A program made the translations under genes and the position numbers. A DNA stretch of 5,038 nt. Source: an uncultured Gemmiger sp. Its GTDB lineage: Bacteria; Bacillota; Clostridia; Oscillospirales; Ruminococcaceae. Below, piece after piece: positions 1 to 5,038 of this stretch. Location: positions 1 through 5,038 of the forward strand of contig CALWNS010000226.1 of NCBI GenBank assembly GCA_944382805.1, given 5' to 3'. Numbering within the stretch: the stretch's first letter is position 1; each line of letters starts with the position of its first letter. A model generated the notes under the pieces. It made no database searches. It was not told where the DNA came from and was given only the letters and a program-made list of their open reading frames with translations.

Positions 1-844
1 AAAATACCAGCGGCAGCGCCATGCCCTTGATGGTTCCGTACTGCGCCACGGCTTCGCTGCGGCGGCCTAAATGCAGGGCCAGGCACATGGGCAGCAAACT
101 GCTTTCCACCGCCTGCAGGGCGCTGACCAGTAGCCGGCTGCTTTGCACCGGCCAGGCGATGCGCCACAGCTCATGCAGCGTGAATCCGCGCGCCGGGTCG
201 CAGGGCTGCGGCCGGAACGCAGGTTCCCGCCCGGCAAAAAGGGCCATCAGCATACAGGAAAACGCCTCGCTGACCGTATTACCCAGCAGCACCGCCGCGC
301 AGGCATAGGCGGTGCCCCAGCTGTGCAGGCAGGCCAGCGCGGCGGCCGCCACCAGCATACGGACGAGCTGCTCGGCCATCTGGGCCGCCACGTTGGGCGC
401 CACGCGCCGGCGCGCCATAAAGCAGCCGCGCAGCGCGCCGGCCGCCGCCATAAAGGGCAGACTGGGCGCCAGGACCCGCAGCCCCAGCACGGCGCGGGCG
501 TCATGCAGGCACCAGCGCGCCAACCAGGGCGCCAGCGCAAACTGCGCCAGCATGGCCGCCGTACCGAGGCAGGCCGAAATACTGACCAGCCCCCACAGCG
601 TGGGCGCCATGCCGCGGCCACGGGCCAGGCTTTGCGCCGCCAGCCGGGTAGACGCCACATTGACGCCCGCCGTAGCCAGGGCGGTAAACACGCCGTACAC
701 CGCCAGGATCAGCTGGTATACGCCCATCCCCTCGCCGCCCAGGTGTGCGGCCAGGTAGACGCGGAACGCCATGCCCAGCGCGCGCAGCGCAAACCCGCCC
801 GCAGTAAGCAGCGCCGCATTTTTCAGATACAACTTAAACCGCAT
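1..844 (-). CDS. SpoVB-like oligosaccharide/lipid flippase (MOP superfamily), N-terminal part only
   Basis: Reading the minus strand from the ATG at 844-842 gives 281 uninterrupted codons that run off the left edge, so the stop and C-terminus are missing. Related proteins are about 500 residues. The N-terminus (LKNAALLTAGG, residues 7-17; RVYLAAHLGGEGMGVYQL, 28-45) and the segment ALRGCFMARRRVAPN (137-151) followed by AEQLVRM (157-163) match the pattern I know from Bacillus SpoVB and its relatives. These are polytopic inner-membrane proteins of the polysaccharide/lipid-linked sugar export family, needed for spore cortex peptidoglycan or related envelope polymers. About seven hydrophobic segments are visible (roughly 8-32, 42-64, 83-105, 118-140, 152-177, 180-205, 226-250). 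An in-frame TAG lies 15-17 nt upstream of the ribosome binding site and no other start fits, so the start is firm. The gene is divergent from mrp. Which SpoVB paralogue it is (SpoVB, YkvU, YabM or YtgP type), and hence whether the role is sporulation or general envelope assembly, cannot be decided here. The family call is secure; the exact role is inferred. Confidence -1.
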   Translation of the reverse strand, partial: MRFKLYLKNAALLTAGGFALRALGMAFRVYLAAHLGGEGMGVYQLILAVYGVFTALATAGVNVASTRLAAQSLARGRGMAPTLWGLVSISACLGTAAMLAQFALAPWLARWCLHDARAVLGLRVLAPSLPFMAAAGALRGCFMARRRVAPNVAAQMAEQLVRMLVAAAALACLHSWGTAYACAAVLLGNTVSEAFSCMLMALFAGREPAFRPQPCDPARGFTLHELWRIAWPVQSSRLLVSALQAVESSLLPMCLALHLGRRSEAVAQYGTIKGMALPLVF

Positions 845-849
845 AAGCG

Positions 850-856
850 CCCCTTT
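850..856 (-). promoter_or_regulatory. Ribosome binding site of the SpoVB-like gene
   Basis: On the minus strand AAAGGGG lies 5 nt before the ATG at 844. Together with the in-frame TAG just upstream, it fixes the start codon of the partial flippase gene. Confidence -1.
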
Positions 857-910
857 CCCGCCTGCCTTCCCCTACACACTATGCAGGTCCCCGGCGCGCT
901 ATACCGTCAA

Positions 911-925
911 GGCGGCCCGGCCGCC
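911..925. repeat. Perfect 7-bp inverted repeat (GC-rich palindrome)
   Basis: GGCGGCC and GGCCGCC flank a single central C, giving a perfect dyad immediately upstream of the candidate mrp -35 element. It could be a protein-binding site in the spoVB-like/mrp divergent region or a short RNA hairpin. A run of six T follows 8 nt downstream on the plus strand, but no plus-strand gene upstream needs a terminator. GC-rich palindromes of this size can occur by chance in DNA this GC-rich. Confidence -1.
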
Positions 926-927
926 CC

Positions 928-956
928 TTGCATTTTTTGCGCAAACCCTGTAAAAT
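928..956 (+). promoter_or_regulatory. Candidate sigma-A promoter for mrp
   Basis: TTGCAT (928-933), a 17-bp spacer and TAAAAT (951-956) fit a housekeeping promoter: 3 of 6 matches at -35, 5 of 6 at -10, ideal spacing. Transcription would begin near 963, giving a leader of about 95 nt before mrp. The spacer contains the perfect 10-bp palindrome TTTGCGCAAA (936-945), which is a possible operator because a protein bound there would block RNA polymerase. This is read by eye, with no scoring behind it. Confidence -1.
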
Positions 957-983
957 GGTGCATATGCGGTTCCCTGTGCGTGC

Positions 984-1012
984 AGTATATTCGTATGCCT
1001 TCGGCCGCGAAA
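984..1012 (-). promoter_or_regulatory. Weak candidate promoter for the SpoVB-like gene
   Basis: On the minus strand TTTCGC (1012-1007), a 17-bp spacer and TATACT (989-984) would drive the partial flippase gene with a leader of about 130 nt. Only the -10 element is good; the -35 matches poorly. B. subtilis spoVB is transcribed by a sporulation sigma factor, so a housekeeping promoter need not exist here. Low confidence. Confidence -1.
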
Positions 1013-1022
1013 ATCGCAGAGC

Positions 1023-1039
1023 GCCGGGCGCTGCCCGGC
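1023..1039 (+). promoter_or_regulatory. Leader hairpin directly upstream of the mrp ribosome binding site
   Basis: GCCGGGC (1023-1029) and GCCCGGC (1033-1039) form a perfect 7-bp GC stem with a GCT loop in the predicted mrp leader. It ends two bases before the AAAGGAG ribosome binding site at 1042. It could protect the 5' end, influence ribosome access or be part of a larger fold. No known riboswitch was recognised. The stem is seen in the sequence; a function is inference. Confidence -1.
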
Positions 1040-1041
1040 CC

Positions 1042-1048
1042 AAAGGAG
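1042..1048 (+). promoter_or_regulatory. Ribosome binding site of mrp
   Basis: AAAGGAG lies 10 nt before the ATG at 1059, slightly farther than usual. No better start is in frame nearby, and the protein from this ATG begins with the cysteine cluster expected of the family, so the start stands. Confidence -1.
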
Positions 1049-1058
1049 ACAGGTTTGA

Positions 1059-1886
1059 ATGAGCGAAGAATGCACCCATGACTGCAGCAGCTGCAGTGCG
1101 AACTGCCCCAGCCGCAACGCGCCCCAGCACGAGCCGCCGCACAGCAAAAGCCATATTAAAAAAGTGATCGGCGTCGTTTCCGGCAAAGGCGGCGTAGGCA
1201 AAAGCATGACCAGCGCCATGCTGGCCGTGGCTATGCGCCGCCTGGGCCATACGGTGGGCATTTTGGACGCCGATATCACCGGCCCCTCCATTCCCAAGCT
1301 GTTCGGGGTACACGGCCCGGCCACCGGGGAGGAGGACGGCATTTATCCCGTCAAGAGCCGTACCGGCATCGATATTATGAGCATCAACCTGCTGCTGGAG
1401 GACGAACAGGCGCCTGTTGTCTGGCGCGGCCCGGTCATTGCCGGAGCGGTCAAGCAGTTCTGGCAGGATGTGATCTGGCAGGATGTAGATTTCCTGTTTG
1501 TGGATATGCCCCCGGGCACCGGCGATGTGCCGCTGACCGTGTTCCAGACCCTGCCGGTGGACGGCATCCTGATCGTTTCCAGCCCGCAGGAGTTGGTCGG
1601 CATGATCGTGGGCAAGGCCGTGCAGATGGCCGAAATGATGAAGGTGCCCGTGCTTGGCATTGTGGAAAATATGAGCTATGCCGTCTGCCCGGACTGCGGC
1701 AAGCACATCCAGGTTTTTGGCGACAGCCATGTGGAGCAGACCGCCGAGCGCTACCACCTGCCGGTGCTGGCCAAAATGCCCATCGACCCCGAGCTGGCCA
1801 AGGAGGCCGACGCCGGCATGATCGAGACGTTTGCCGGTTCTTACCTGGACGGCGCAGCCAACGCAGTGGCGGCCCTGCTGAAATAA
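1059..1886 (+). CDS. mrp: Mrp/NBP35-family iron-sulfur cluster carrier ATPase
   Basis: The 275-residue product is a soluble P-loop ATPase of the Mrp/ApbC/NBP35 family, which binds an Fe-S cluster at a dimer interface and passes it to apo-proteins in the cytoplasm. Visible motifs are a deviant Walker A GKGGVGKS (42-49, with the extra signature lysine at 43), DADITGPS (70-77), WRGP (122-125), the Walker B-region motif DMPPGTGD (149-156), ENMSY (203-207) and CPDC (210-213). In this family the CxxC pair is the cluster ligand. The N-terminus has four cysteines (5, 9, 12 and 16; spacing C-x3-C-x2-C-x3-C) and no DUF59-like domain, unlike proteobacterial Mrp/ApbC. Length is normal for the short clostridial form. 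The gene is divergent from the SpoVB-like gene and convergent with the MATE gene at 1974-3359, so it appears monocistronic. There is no neighbouring Fe-S assembly gene to indicate its client proteins. The family call is very secure. Confidence -1.
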   Translation: MSEECTHDCSSCSANCPSRNAPQHEPPHSKSHIKKVIGVVSGKGGVGKSMTSAMLAVAMRRLGHTVGILDADITGPSIPKLFGVHGPATGEEDGIYPVKSRTGIDIMSINLLLEDEQAPVVWRGPVIAGAVKQFWQDVIWQDVDFLFVDMPPGTGDVPLTVFQTLPVDGILIVSSPQELVGMIVGKAVQMAEMMKVPVLGIVENMSYAVCPDCGKHIQVFGDSHVEQTAERYHLPVLAKMPIDPELAKEADAGMIETFAGSYLDGAANAVAALLK

Positions 1887-1916
1887 TTTTCCCCGCCCTA
1901 ATTCTATAGCGCAAAC

Positions 1917-1963
1917 AAAAAGGCGTTCCCCGCAGACCGAACTGCGGCGGGAACGCCTTTTTT
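1917..1963. terminator. Bidirectional intrinsic terminator shared by mrp and the minus-strand MATE gene
   Basis: GGCGTTCCC (1922-1930) pairs with GGGAACGCC (1949-1957). An inner CGCAG/CTGCG stem (1931-1935 with 1942-1946) and a six-base loop complete the hairpin. Six T follow on the plus strand (1958-1963) and five A precede it (1917-1921), which read as a T tract on the minus strand. It starts 30 bp after the mrp stop and ends 10 bp before the stop of the convergent MATE gene, so it can end both transcripts. Confidence -1.
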
Positions 1964-1973
1964 CTGATCTCTT

Positions 1974-3359
1974 TTATTCCTGTTGGTCCAGCGCGGCCGC
2001 CGCCTGACGGTTTTCCATCGTGCGGAACAGATGCCGCAGCACCAGCAGCGCCGCGATGCACAGCACGACTTCCGCGGTAAACTGCGCGTAGGCAAGCCCG
2101 TACAGCGGGAACAGCAGGTTCAGGATGCACAAAGCCGGGATCTCCAGTACGATCTTGCGCATAATGGCAAACGCCAGCGCATTTTTCCCCAGCCCGCAGG
2201 CCTGGAACACCGCAACAGCCAAAAAATCCAACCCGAGGAACGGCAGACCCAGGCTGAAGCCCTGCAAAAAGCGGGTGCCGTATGCCACAATGGTTTCGTT
2301 TTCCATAAACGTCCCGATCAGCCAGCCGGAAGCCTGATGGAAGAACAGCGCCGCCAACAGCATAAACACGGTCGAGACTTTGATGCAGAACGAGACAGCC
2401 CCGCGCATCCGCTTGGCATTGCCGCCAGCATAGTTATAGCCGACCAGCGGCATGACCCCCTGCGAAAAGCCCATCGAGACGTTCCAGGGCACCTGGTTGA
2501 TCTTTTGGGCTATGCCCATGGCCGCCACAGCGTCCGCCCCGTAGGCAGAAGCGAAATTGTTCAGGATGGTCATGCCCGTAACATTGAGCAGGTTTTGGAT
2601 CGAAGCCGGCACGCCGACCTGCAGGACCCCCAACACAATGGGGCGGCGCAGCGCAAACTTGCGCGGGTCGATGCACACGCAGGTCGTGCGCCGCCGTACA
2701 TACAGCAAAACAAAAAAGTAACCGCAGGCCGCGCAGTTGGACAAAAATGTAGCCAGCCCCGCGCCGGCCGCCCCCATGCCAAAGCCCCAGGGCATAATGT
2801 AGATGGGGTCCAGCACGATATTGAGCAAACAGCCGCTCATGGTGCCGATGCTGGCGTGCAGCGTAGCGCCTTCGGCCCGGACCAGATACGCCAAAACGAC
2901 GTTGAGGATGGCGGGCGGCGCGCCGCAGGTCACGGTCCAGAACAGATAATCGCCCGTTGCTTTGGCCGTGGTCGCATCCGCGCCCAGCAGGTGCAGCAGC
3001 GGCGCTTGAAAGACGGTAAACGCCAGGGAAAACAGCAGCGCGCAGACCAGCGCACAATAAAAGCCAAAAGCAGAACTGCGGGCTACGGTGTCCTCGTCCT
3101 TTAAGCCCAGCGCGCGGCTCATCATGCTGGAACTGCCGACGCCGAACAGGTTGTTGATCGCGTTAAAGGCCAGCAGCACCGGCGCAGCCAGGGCAACGCC
3201 GGCGCTTTCGACAGGGTCGTTGAGCATACCGACAAAATACGTATCGGCCAGGTTATACAGCACCATGACCAGCGAGCTGAGGATGGTGGGCACCGCCAGC
3301 GTCAGCACGGCCGAAGGCACCGGCCGCTGCTCAAACAGTTCCACTCTGCTTTGTTCCAT
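1974..3359 (-). CDS. MATE family efflux transporter
   Basis: The 461-residue polytopic membrane protein is a full-length MATE (multidrug and toxic compound extrusion) carrier. These proteins expel cationic or amphipathic compounds in exchange for Na+ or H+. About twelve membrane segments are visible as two six-helix halves joined by the basic loop around 222-240. Family signatures include YNLADTYFVG (35-44, with Asp39 in helix 1, the region implicated in cation coupling), NLFGVGSSSMMSRALG (70-85), VRAEG (160-164), NIVLDPIYI (180-188) and PLVGYNYAGG (304-313) in the second half. The start is supported by AAAAGGGG six bases upstream and by the N-terminus MEQSRVELFEQRPVP, typical of clostridial members. 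The protein is cysteine-rich for a MATE (12 Cys by my count, against 7 in the neighbouring paralogue). It diverges from the second MATE gene across a 147-bp control region and converges on mrp. The family is certain; the substrate cannot be told from sequence. Confidence -1.
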   Translation of the reverse strand: MEQSRVELFEQRPVPSAVLTLAVPTILSSLVMVLYNLADTYFVGMLNDPVESAGVALAAPVLLAFNAINNLFGVGSSSMMSRALGLKDEDTVARSSAFGFYCALVCALLFSLAFTVFQAPLLHLLGADATTAKATGDYLFWTVTCGAPPAILNVVLAYLVRAEGATLHASIGTMSGCLLNIVLDPIYIMPWGFGMGAAGAGLATFLSNCAACGYFFVLLYVRRRTTCVCIDPRKFALRRPIVLGVLQVGVPASIQNLLNVTGMTILNNFASAYGADAVAAMGIAQKINQVPWNVSMGFSQGVMPLVGYNYAGGNAKRMRGAVSFCIKVSTVFMLLAALFFHQASGWLIGTFMENETIVAYGTRFLQGFSLGLPFLGLDFLAVAVFQACGLGKNALAFAIMRKIVLEIPALCILNLLFPLYGLAYAQFTAEVVLCIAALLVLRHLFRTMENRQAAAALDQQE

Positions 3360-3365
3360 CTCGAT

Positions 3366-3373
3366 CCCCTTTT
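3366..3373 (-). promoter_or_regulatory. Ribosome binding site of the minus-strand MATE gene
   Basis: AAAAGGGG on the minus strand lies six bases before the ATG at 3359, and an AGGAAAA follows the same stretch slightly upstream. It supports the chosen start. Confidence -1.
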
Positions 3374-3398
3374 CCTGCGGCCTTTATTGATTCCCTTT

Positions 3399-3427
3399 AG
3401 CATAGCATACTTTCCGGCGGCGCGCAA
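3399..3427 (-). promoter_or_regulatory. Candidate promoter of the minus-strand MATE gene
   Basis: On the minus strand TTGCGC (3427-3422), a 17-bp spacer and TATGCT (3404-3399) give a plausible housekeeping promoter: 3 of 6 matches at -35, 4 of 6 at -10, ideal spacing. A second overlapping TATGCT (3409-3404) forms a tandem -10-like repeat, but its spacer would be only 12 bp. Transcription would begin near 3392, about 33 nt before the ATG. The sequence around the -35 is a mirror copy of that of the divergent promoter. Confidence -1.
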
Positions 3428-3463
3428 GCGACCGGCCGGGCGGCGCTTGCCATTGCGGCCGGT
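3424..3463. repeat. Two interleaved inverted repeats covering both divergent -35 elements
   Basis: Repeat A is GCAAGCG (3424-3430) with CGCTTGC (3444-3450), 13 bp apart. Repeat B is ACCGGCCG (3431-3438) with CGGCCGGT (3456-3463), 17 bp apart. The arms occur in the order A, B, A', B', so only one of the two could form a cruciform at a time. The arms of A overlap both predicted -35 elements. This looks like operator DNA for a regulator controlling both MATE genes, but that role is inferred from position only, and no regulator gene is in the window. Confidence -1.
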
Positions 3464-3474
3464 TGTGCTATACT
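3447..3474 (+). promoter_or_regulatory. Promoter of the plus-strand MATE gene
   Basis: TTGCCA (3447-3452), a 16-bp spacer and TATACT (3469-3474) make a good housekeeping promoter. TG at 3466-3467 adds an extended -10 (TGC-TATACT). Transcription would begin near 3481, leaving a short leader of about 25 nt that is nearly all taken up by the ribosome binding site region. This is the best promoter in the window. Confidence -1.
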
Positions 3475-3494
3475 GTTTATGGAAAGCATAAAAC

Positions 3495-3501
3495 AGGAGG
3501 G
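3495..3501 (+). promoter_or_regulatory. Strong ribosome binding site of the plus-strand MATE gene
   Basis: AGGAGGG lies five bases before the ATG at 3507, close to the ideal anti-16S match, and fixes the start. Confidence -1.
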
Positions 3502-3506
3502 TCCCC

Positions 3507-4889
3507 ATGCGGCGTGTAGACTTTGAAAACGGCAGGATCGTACATAATATCGTATTGACGGCGTTCCCCATGCTGGTGGCGCAGCTGCTGAACCTATTGT
3601 ACAACATCGTCGACCGCATATACATCGCCCGCATCCCGCAGATCGGCACCACGGCGCTGGGCGCGGTCGGGCTGTGCTTCCCGGTCATCGTTATCATCAC
3701 CGCGTTCAGCAACCTGATCGGCAGCGGCGGCGCGCCGCTGTTTTCCATTGCACGCGGCAGCGGGGACGAAAACCGCGCCCATACGCTGCTGCGCGTCTCC
3801 TTTACCCTGCTGCTGTTCCTGGCGCTGCTGCTGATGGGCGTCGGCCTTGTGTTTGCGCGGCCGATCCTGGTGCTGTTTGGCGCTTCCGACGCCGCTCTCC
3901 CCTATGCGCTGCCCTACCTGATGATCTATCTGCTGGGAACGGTCCCTTCTATGCTTGTGACCGGGCTCAACCCGTTCGTCAACGCCCAGGGGTATGTAAC
4001 GATCGGTATGGGCAGCGTTGTCATCGGCGCGCTCGCCAACCTGATCCTGGACCCGATCTTTATTTTTGCGCTGGGGATGGGGGTGCCCGGCGCGGCAGCG
4101 GCCACCGTGATCTCGCAATTCCTTTCCGCGTTTTTTACCCTGTACTTCCTTTGCTTCCGGGCCGAGTACCGCGCCCGCCTGCTGCCCCTGCAGGCCCTGG
4201 CCGCACAGTTTCGGTGCATCCGGGATATTCTGAGCCTGGGCACCGCCGGCTTTATCATGCAACTGACGAACAGCCTGGTGACCATCAGCTGCAACAGCGT
4301 GCTGGCCAACACCGGCGGCGACGTATACGTATCGGTCATGACCATCCTGTCCAGCGTACGCCAGATGGTGGAAACGCCGCTGCTGGCCATTACCGACGGT
4401 TCTTCGCCCGTGATCAGCTACAACTACGGAGCCCGCCGCCCGCGCCGGGTCCGCCGCGCCTGCCTGACGATGGGCGCGCTGGCCCTGGGGTACACGCTGG
4501 CGATCTGGCTGGTGATCCAGCTGGCGCCGCGCCTGCTGATCTCGCTTTTCAGCAACGACACGCTGCTCATAGCCGATACGATCCCGGCCATGAAGCTGTA
4601 TTTTTCCACTTTTATCTTTATGCTGCTGCAGTTTGTAGGCCAAACGATCTTTAAGGCGCTGAACAAGCGCGGGCAGGCGATCTTCTTTTCGCTGCTGCGC
4701 AAAGCCATCATCGTGGTACCGCTGACCTACCTGCTGCCCTACGCTTTCGGCTTGGGCACAAACGGCGTGTTTATGGCGGAGCCGATCTCCAATGTAGTCG
4801 GCGGCTGCGCCTGCTTCTTTGCCATGCTGTTCACCGTACTGCCAGAACTGAAGCGGATGGAGCAGGCCCTGCCCGATGGCGAGCGCTAA
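3507..4889 (+). CDS. MATE family efflux transporter (second, MepA-like)
   Basis: The 460-residue protein is a complete MATE carrier of a different subgroup from its divergent neighbour. It begins MRRVDFENGRIVHNI, a common start in clostridial MepA-like proteins. About twelve hydrophobic segments are visible (roughly 14-41, 50-78, 94-116, 132-155, 164-187, 191-217, 241-263, 276-300, 318-342, 357-380, 388-410, 416-445). Signatures include YNIVDRIYIAR (32-42, Asp36 in helix 1), SGGAPLFSIARG (73-84), GLNPFVNAQG (153-162), NLILDPIFIF (178-187) and SPVISYNYGARR (300-311) in the second half. The inter-domain loop (218-239) is basic, as expected for a cytoplasmic loop. The probable role is Na+- or H+-driven export of drugs, toxins or metabolites across the inner membrane; the substrate is unknown. 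The gene has its own promoter and strong ribosome binding site and ends about 75 bp before a terminator. It is unlikely to be a recent duplicate of the gene at 1974-3359, because the two align only at family motifs. Confidence -1.
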   Translation: MRRVDFENGRIVHNIVLTAFPMLVAQLLNLLYNIVDRIYIARIPQIGTTALGAVGLCFPVIVIITAFSNLIGSGGAPLFSIARGSGDENRAHTLLRVSFTLLLFLALLLMGVGLVFARPILVLFGASDAALPYALPYLMIYLLGTVPSMLVTGLNPFVNAQGYVTIGMGSVVIGALANLILDPIFIFALGMGVPGAAAATVISQFLSAFFTLYFLCFRAEYRARLLPLQALAAQFRCIRDILSLGTAGFIMQLTNSLVTISCNSVLANTGGDVYVSVMTILSSVRQMVETPLLAITDGSSPVISYNYGARRPRRVRRACLTMGALALGYTLAIWLVIQLAPRLLISLFSNDTLLIADTIPAMKLYFSTFIFMLLQFVGQTIFKALNKRGQAIFFSLLRKAIIVVPLTYLLPYAFGLGTNGVFMAEPISNVVGGCACFFAMLFTVLPELKRMEQALPDGER

Positions 4890-4964
4890 GCTCTAAATTG
4901 CCCCTTTCAGCCGATCTGCCGAAATACAATGGAAAAGGGCCCGTTGCAAAACACCAGCGAGCCA

Positions 4965-5024
4965 AAAGCAAAAAAGACAGGCAGTACATCCCCAAAGGGG
5001 TTGCACTGCCTGCCTTTTTGCTTT
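4965..5024. terminator. Long intrinsic terminator after the plus-strand MATE gene, probably bidirectional
   Basis: CAGGCAGT (4978-4985) pairs with ACTGCCTG (5005-5012). Inside it, CCCC (4990-4993) pairs with GGGG (4997-5000) around an AAA loop, separated by small internal loops. Outside, AAAAA (4971-4975) and AAAGC (4965-4969) can pair with the T-rich 5015-5024, which includes five T at 5015-5019. An A-rich left flank means the minus strand also ends in a T tract, so a convergent gene beyond the right edge could share it. Between the stop codon and this hairpin only a weak imperfect stem (4902-4908 with 4932-4939) is visible. Confidence -1.
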
Positions 5025-5038
5025 AGTCTTAGTGTGTG

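Noticed and set aside
247..660. A 137-codon minus-strand open frame starting MWRLPGWRRKAWP
   Set aside because: It lies on the same strand as the flippase gene but in another frame, is full of Trp, Arg and Pro, and has no ribosome binding site. The overlapping frame gives a coherent SpoVB-like membrane protein.
960..995. A sporulation sigma-E-type promoter for the SpoVB-like gene (AATATA and CATATG on the minus strand)
   Set aside because: The two elements are about 19 bp apart, against the 13-15 bp expected for sigma-E, and the -10 match is only partial.
928..1058. A possible riboswitch in the mrp leader
   Set aside because: The leader is only about 95 nt. I see one simple hairpin and no conserved core of any riboswitch class I know.
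143..1081. A 312-codon open frame on the plus strand across the SpoVB-like gene and into mrp
   Set aside because: It is antisense to the well-supported flippase reading frame. Its product is rich in Arg, Gln, His and Ala with no recognisable motif, and it crosses the divergent promoter region. This is the usual shadow of GC-rich coding DNA.
1983..3104. A 373-codon plus-strand open frame opposite the minus-strand MATE gene
   Set aside because: The product is a low-complexity His/Gln/Arg-rich string antisense to a full-length MATE protein, with no promoter or ribosome binding site of its own.
3594..4654. Long open frames on both strands overlapping the second MATE gene (minus 3594-4643, plus 3674-4654)
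   Set aside because: Both are composition shadows (Gln/Arg/Asp-rich or Pro/Arg-rich) of the intact MATE frame and carry no family signature.
3507..4889. The two MATE genes as a recent duplication or a heterodimeric pair
   Set aside because: They have almost the same length (460 and 461 residues) but align only at family motifs, and MATE carriers are generally regarded as monomeric, so neither reading is supported.
4907..5038. A 43-codon minus-strand open frame entering from the right edge and ending at TGA (4909-4907), with a hydrophobic end resembling a membrane protein tail
   Set aside because: It would place the long hairpin with its T tracts (4965-5024) inside a coding region. The T-rich codons explain the hydrophobic appearance. 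Sequence beyond 5038 showing an upstream continuation with homology would reopen the case.

Overview
The window looks like chromosomal DNA from a GC-rich, low-copy-gene stretch of a Firmicute, most likely a member of the Clostridia such as an Oscillospirales-type gut anaerobe. This placement is inference. It rests on strong AGGAGG or AAAGGGG ribosome binding sites, G/C-rich third codon positions, a SpoVB-type flippase, a short Mrp ATPase with an N-terminal cysteine cluster (the form familiar from anaerobes), and two MATE proteins whose N-termini resemble clostridial ones. No rRNA, tRNA, CRISPR array, insertion sequence or phage gene is visible.

Layout. Positions 1-844 (minus strand) hold the N-terminal 281 codons of a SpoVB-like oligosaccharide/lipid flippase that runs off the left edge. 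A 214-bp divergent intergenic region (845-1058) separates it from mrp (1059-1886, plus strand), an Fe-S cluster carrier P-loop ATPase. This region holds a candidate mrp promoter, two short palindromes and a hairpin just before the ribosome binding site. mrp converges on a MATE transporter gene (1974-3359, minus strand), and the two share a bidirectional terminator in the 87-bp gap. A 147-bp divergent promoter region (3360-3506) then leads to a second, distantly related MATE gene (3507-4889, plus strand). That gene ends in front of a long hairpin terminator at 4965-5024.

How the genes relate. No operon is visible: every adjacent pair is divergent or convergent, so each gene is probably its own transcription unit at its 5' end. 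Three of the four genes encode MOP-superfamily carriers (one SpoVB/PST type and two MATE type). The clearest regulatory structure lies between the two MATE genes. There, two promoters stand back to back with their -35 elements about 19 bp apart, embedded in two interleaved inverted repeats, which suggests coordinated or mutually exclusive expression. I see no convincing previously undescribed system. The gene content is ordinary, and the points worth a second look are the intergenic control regions.
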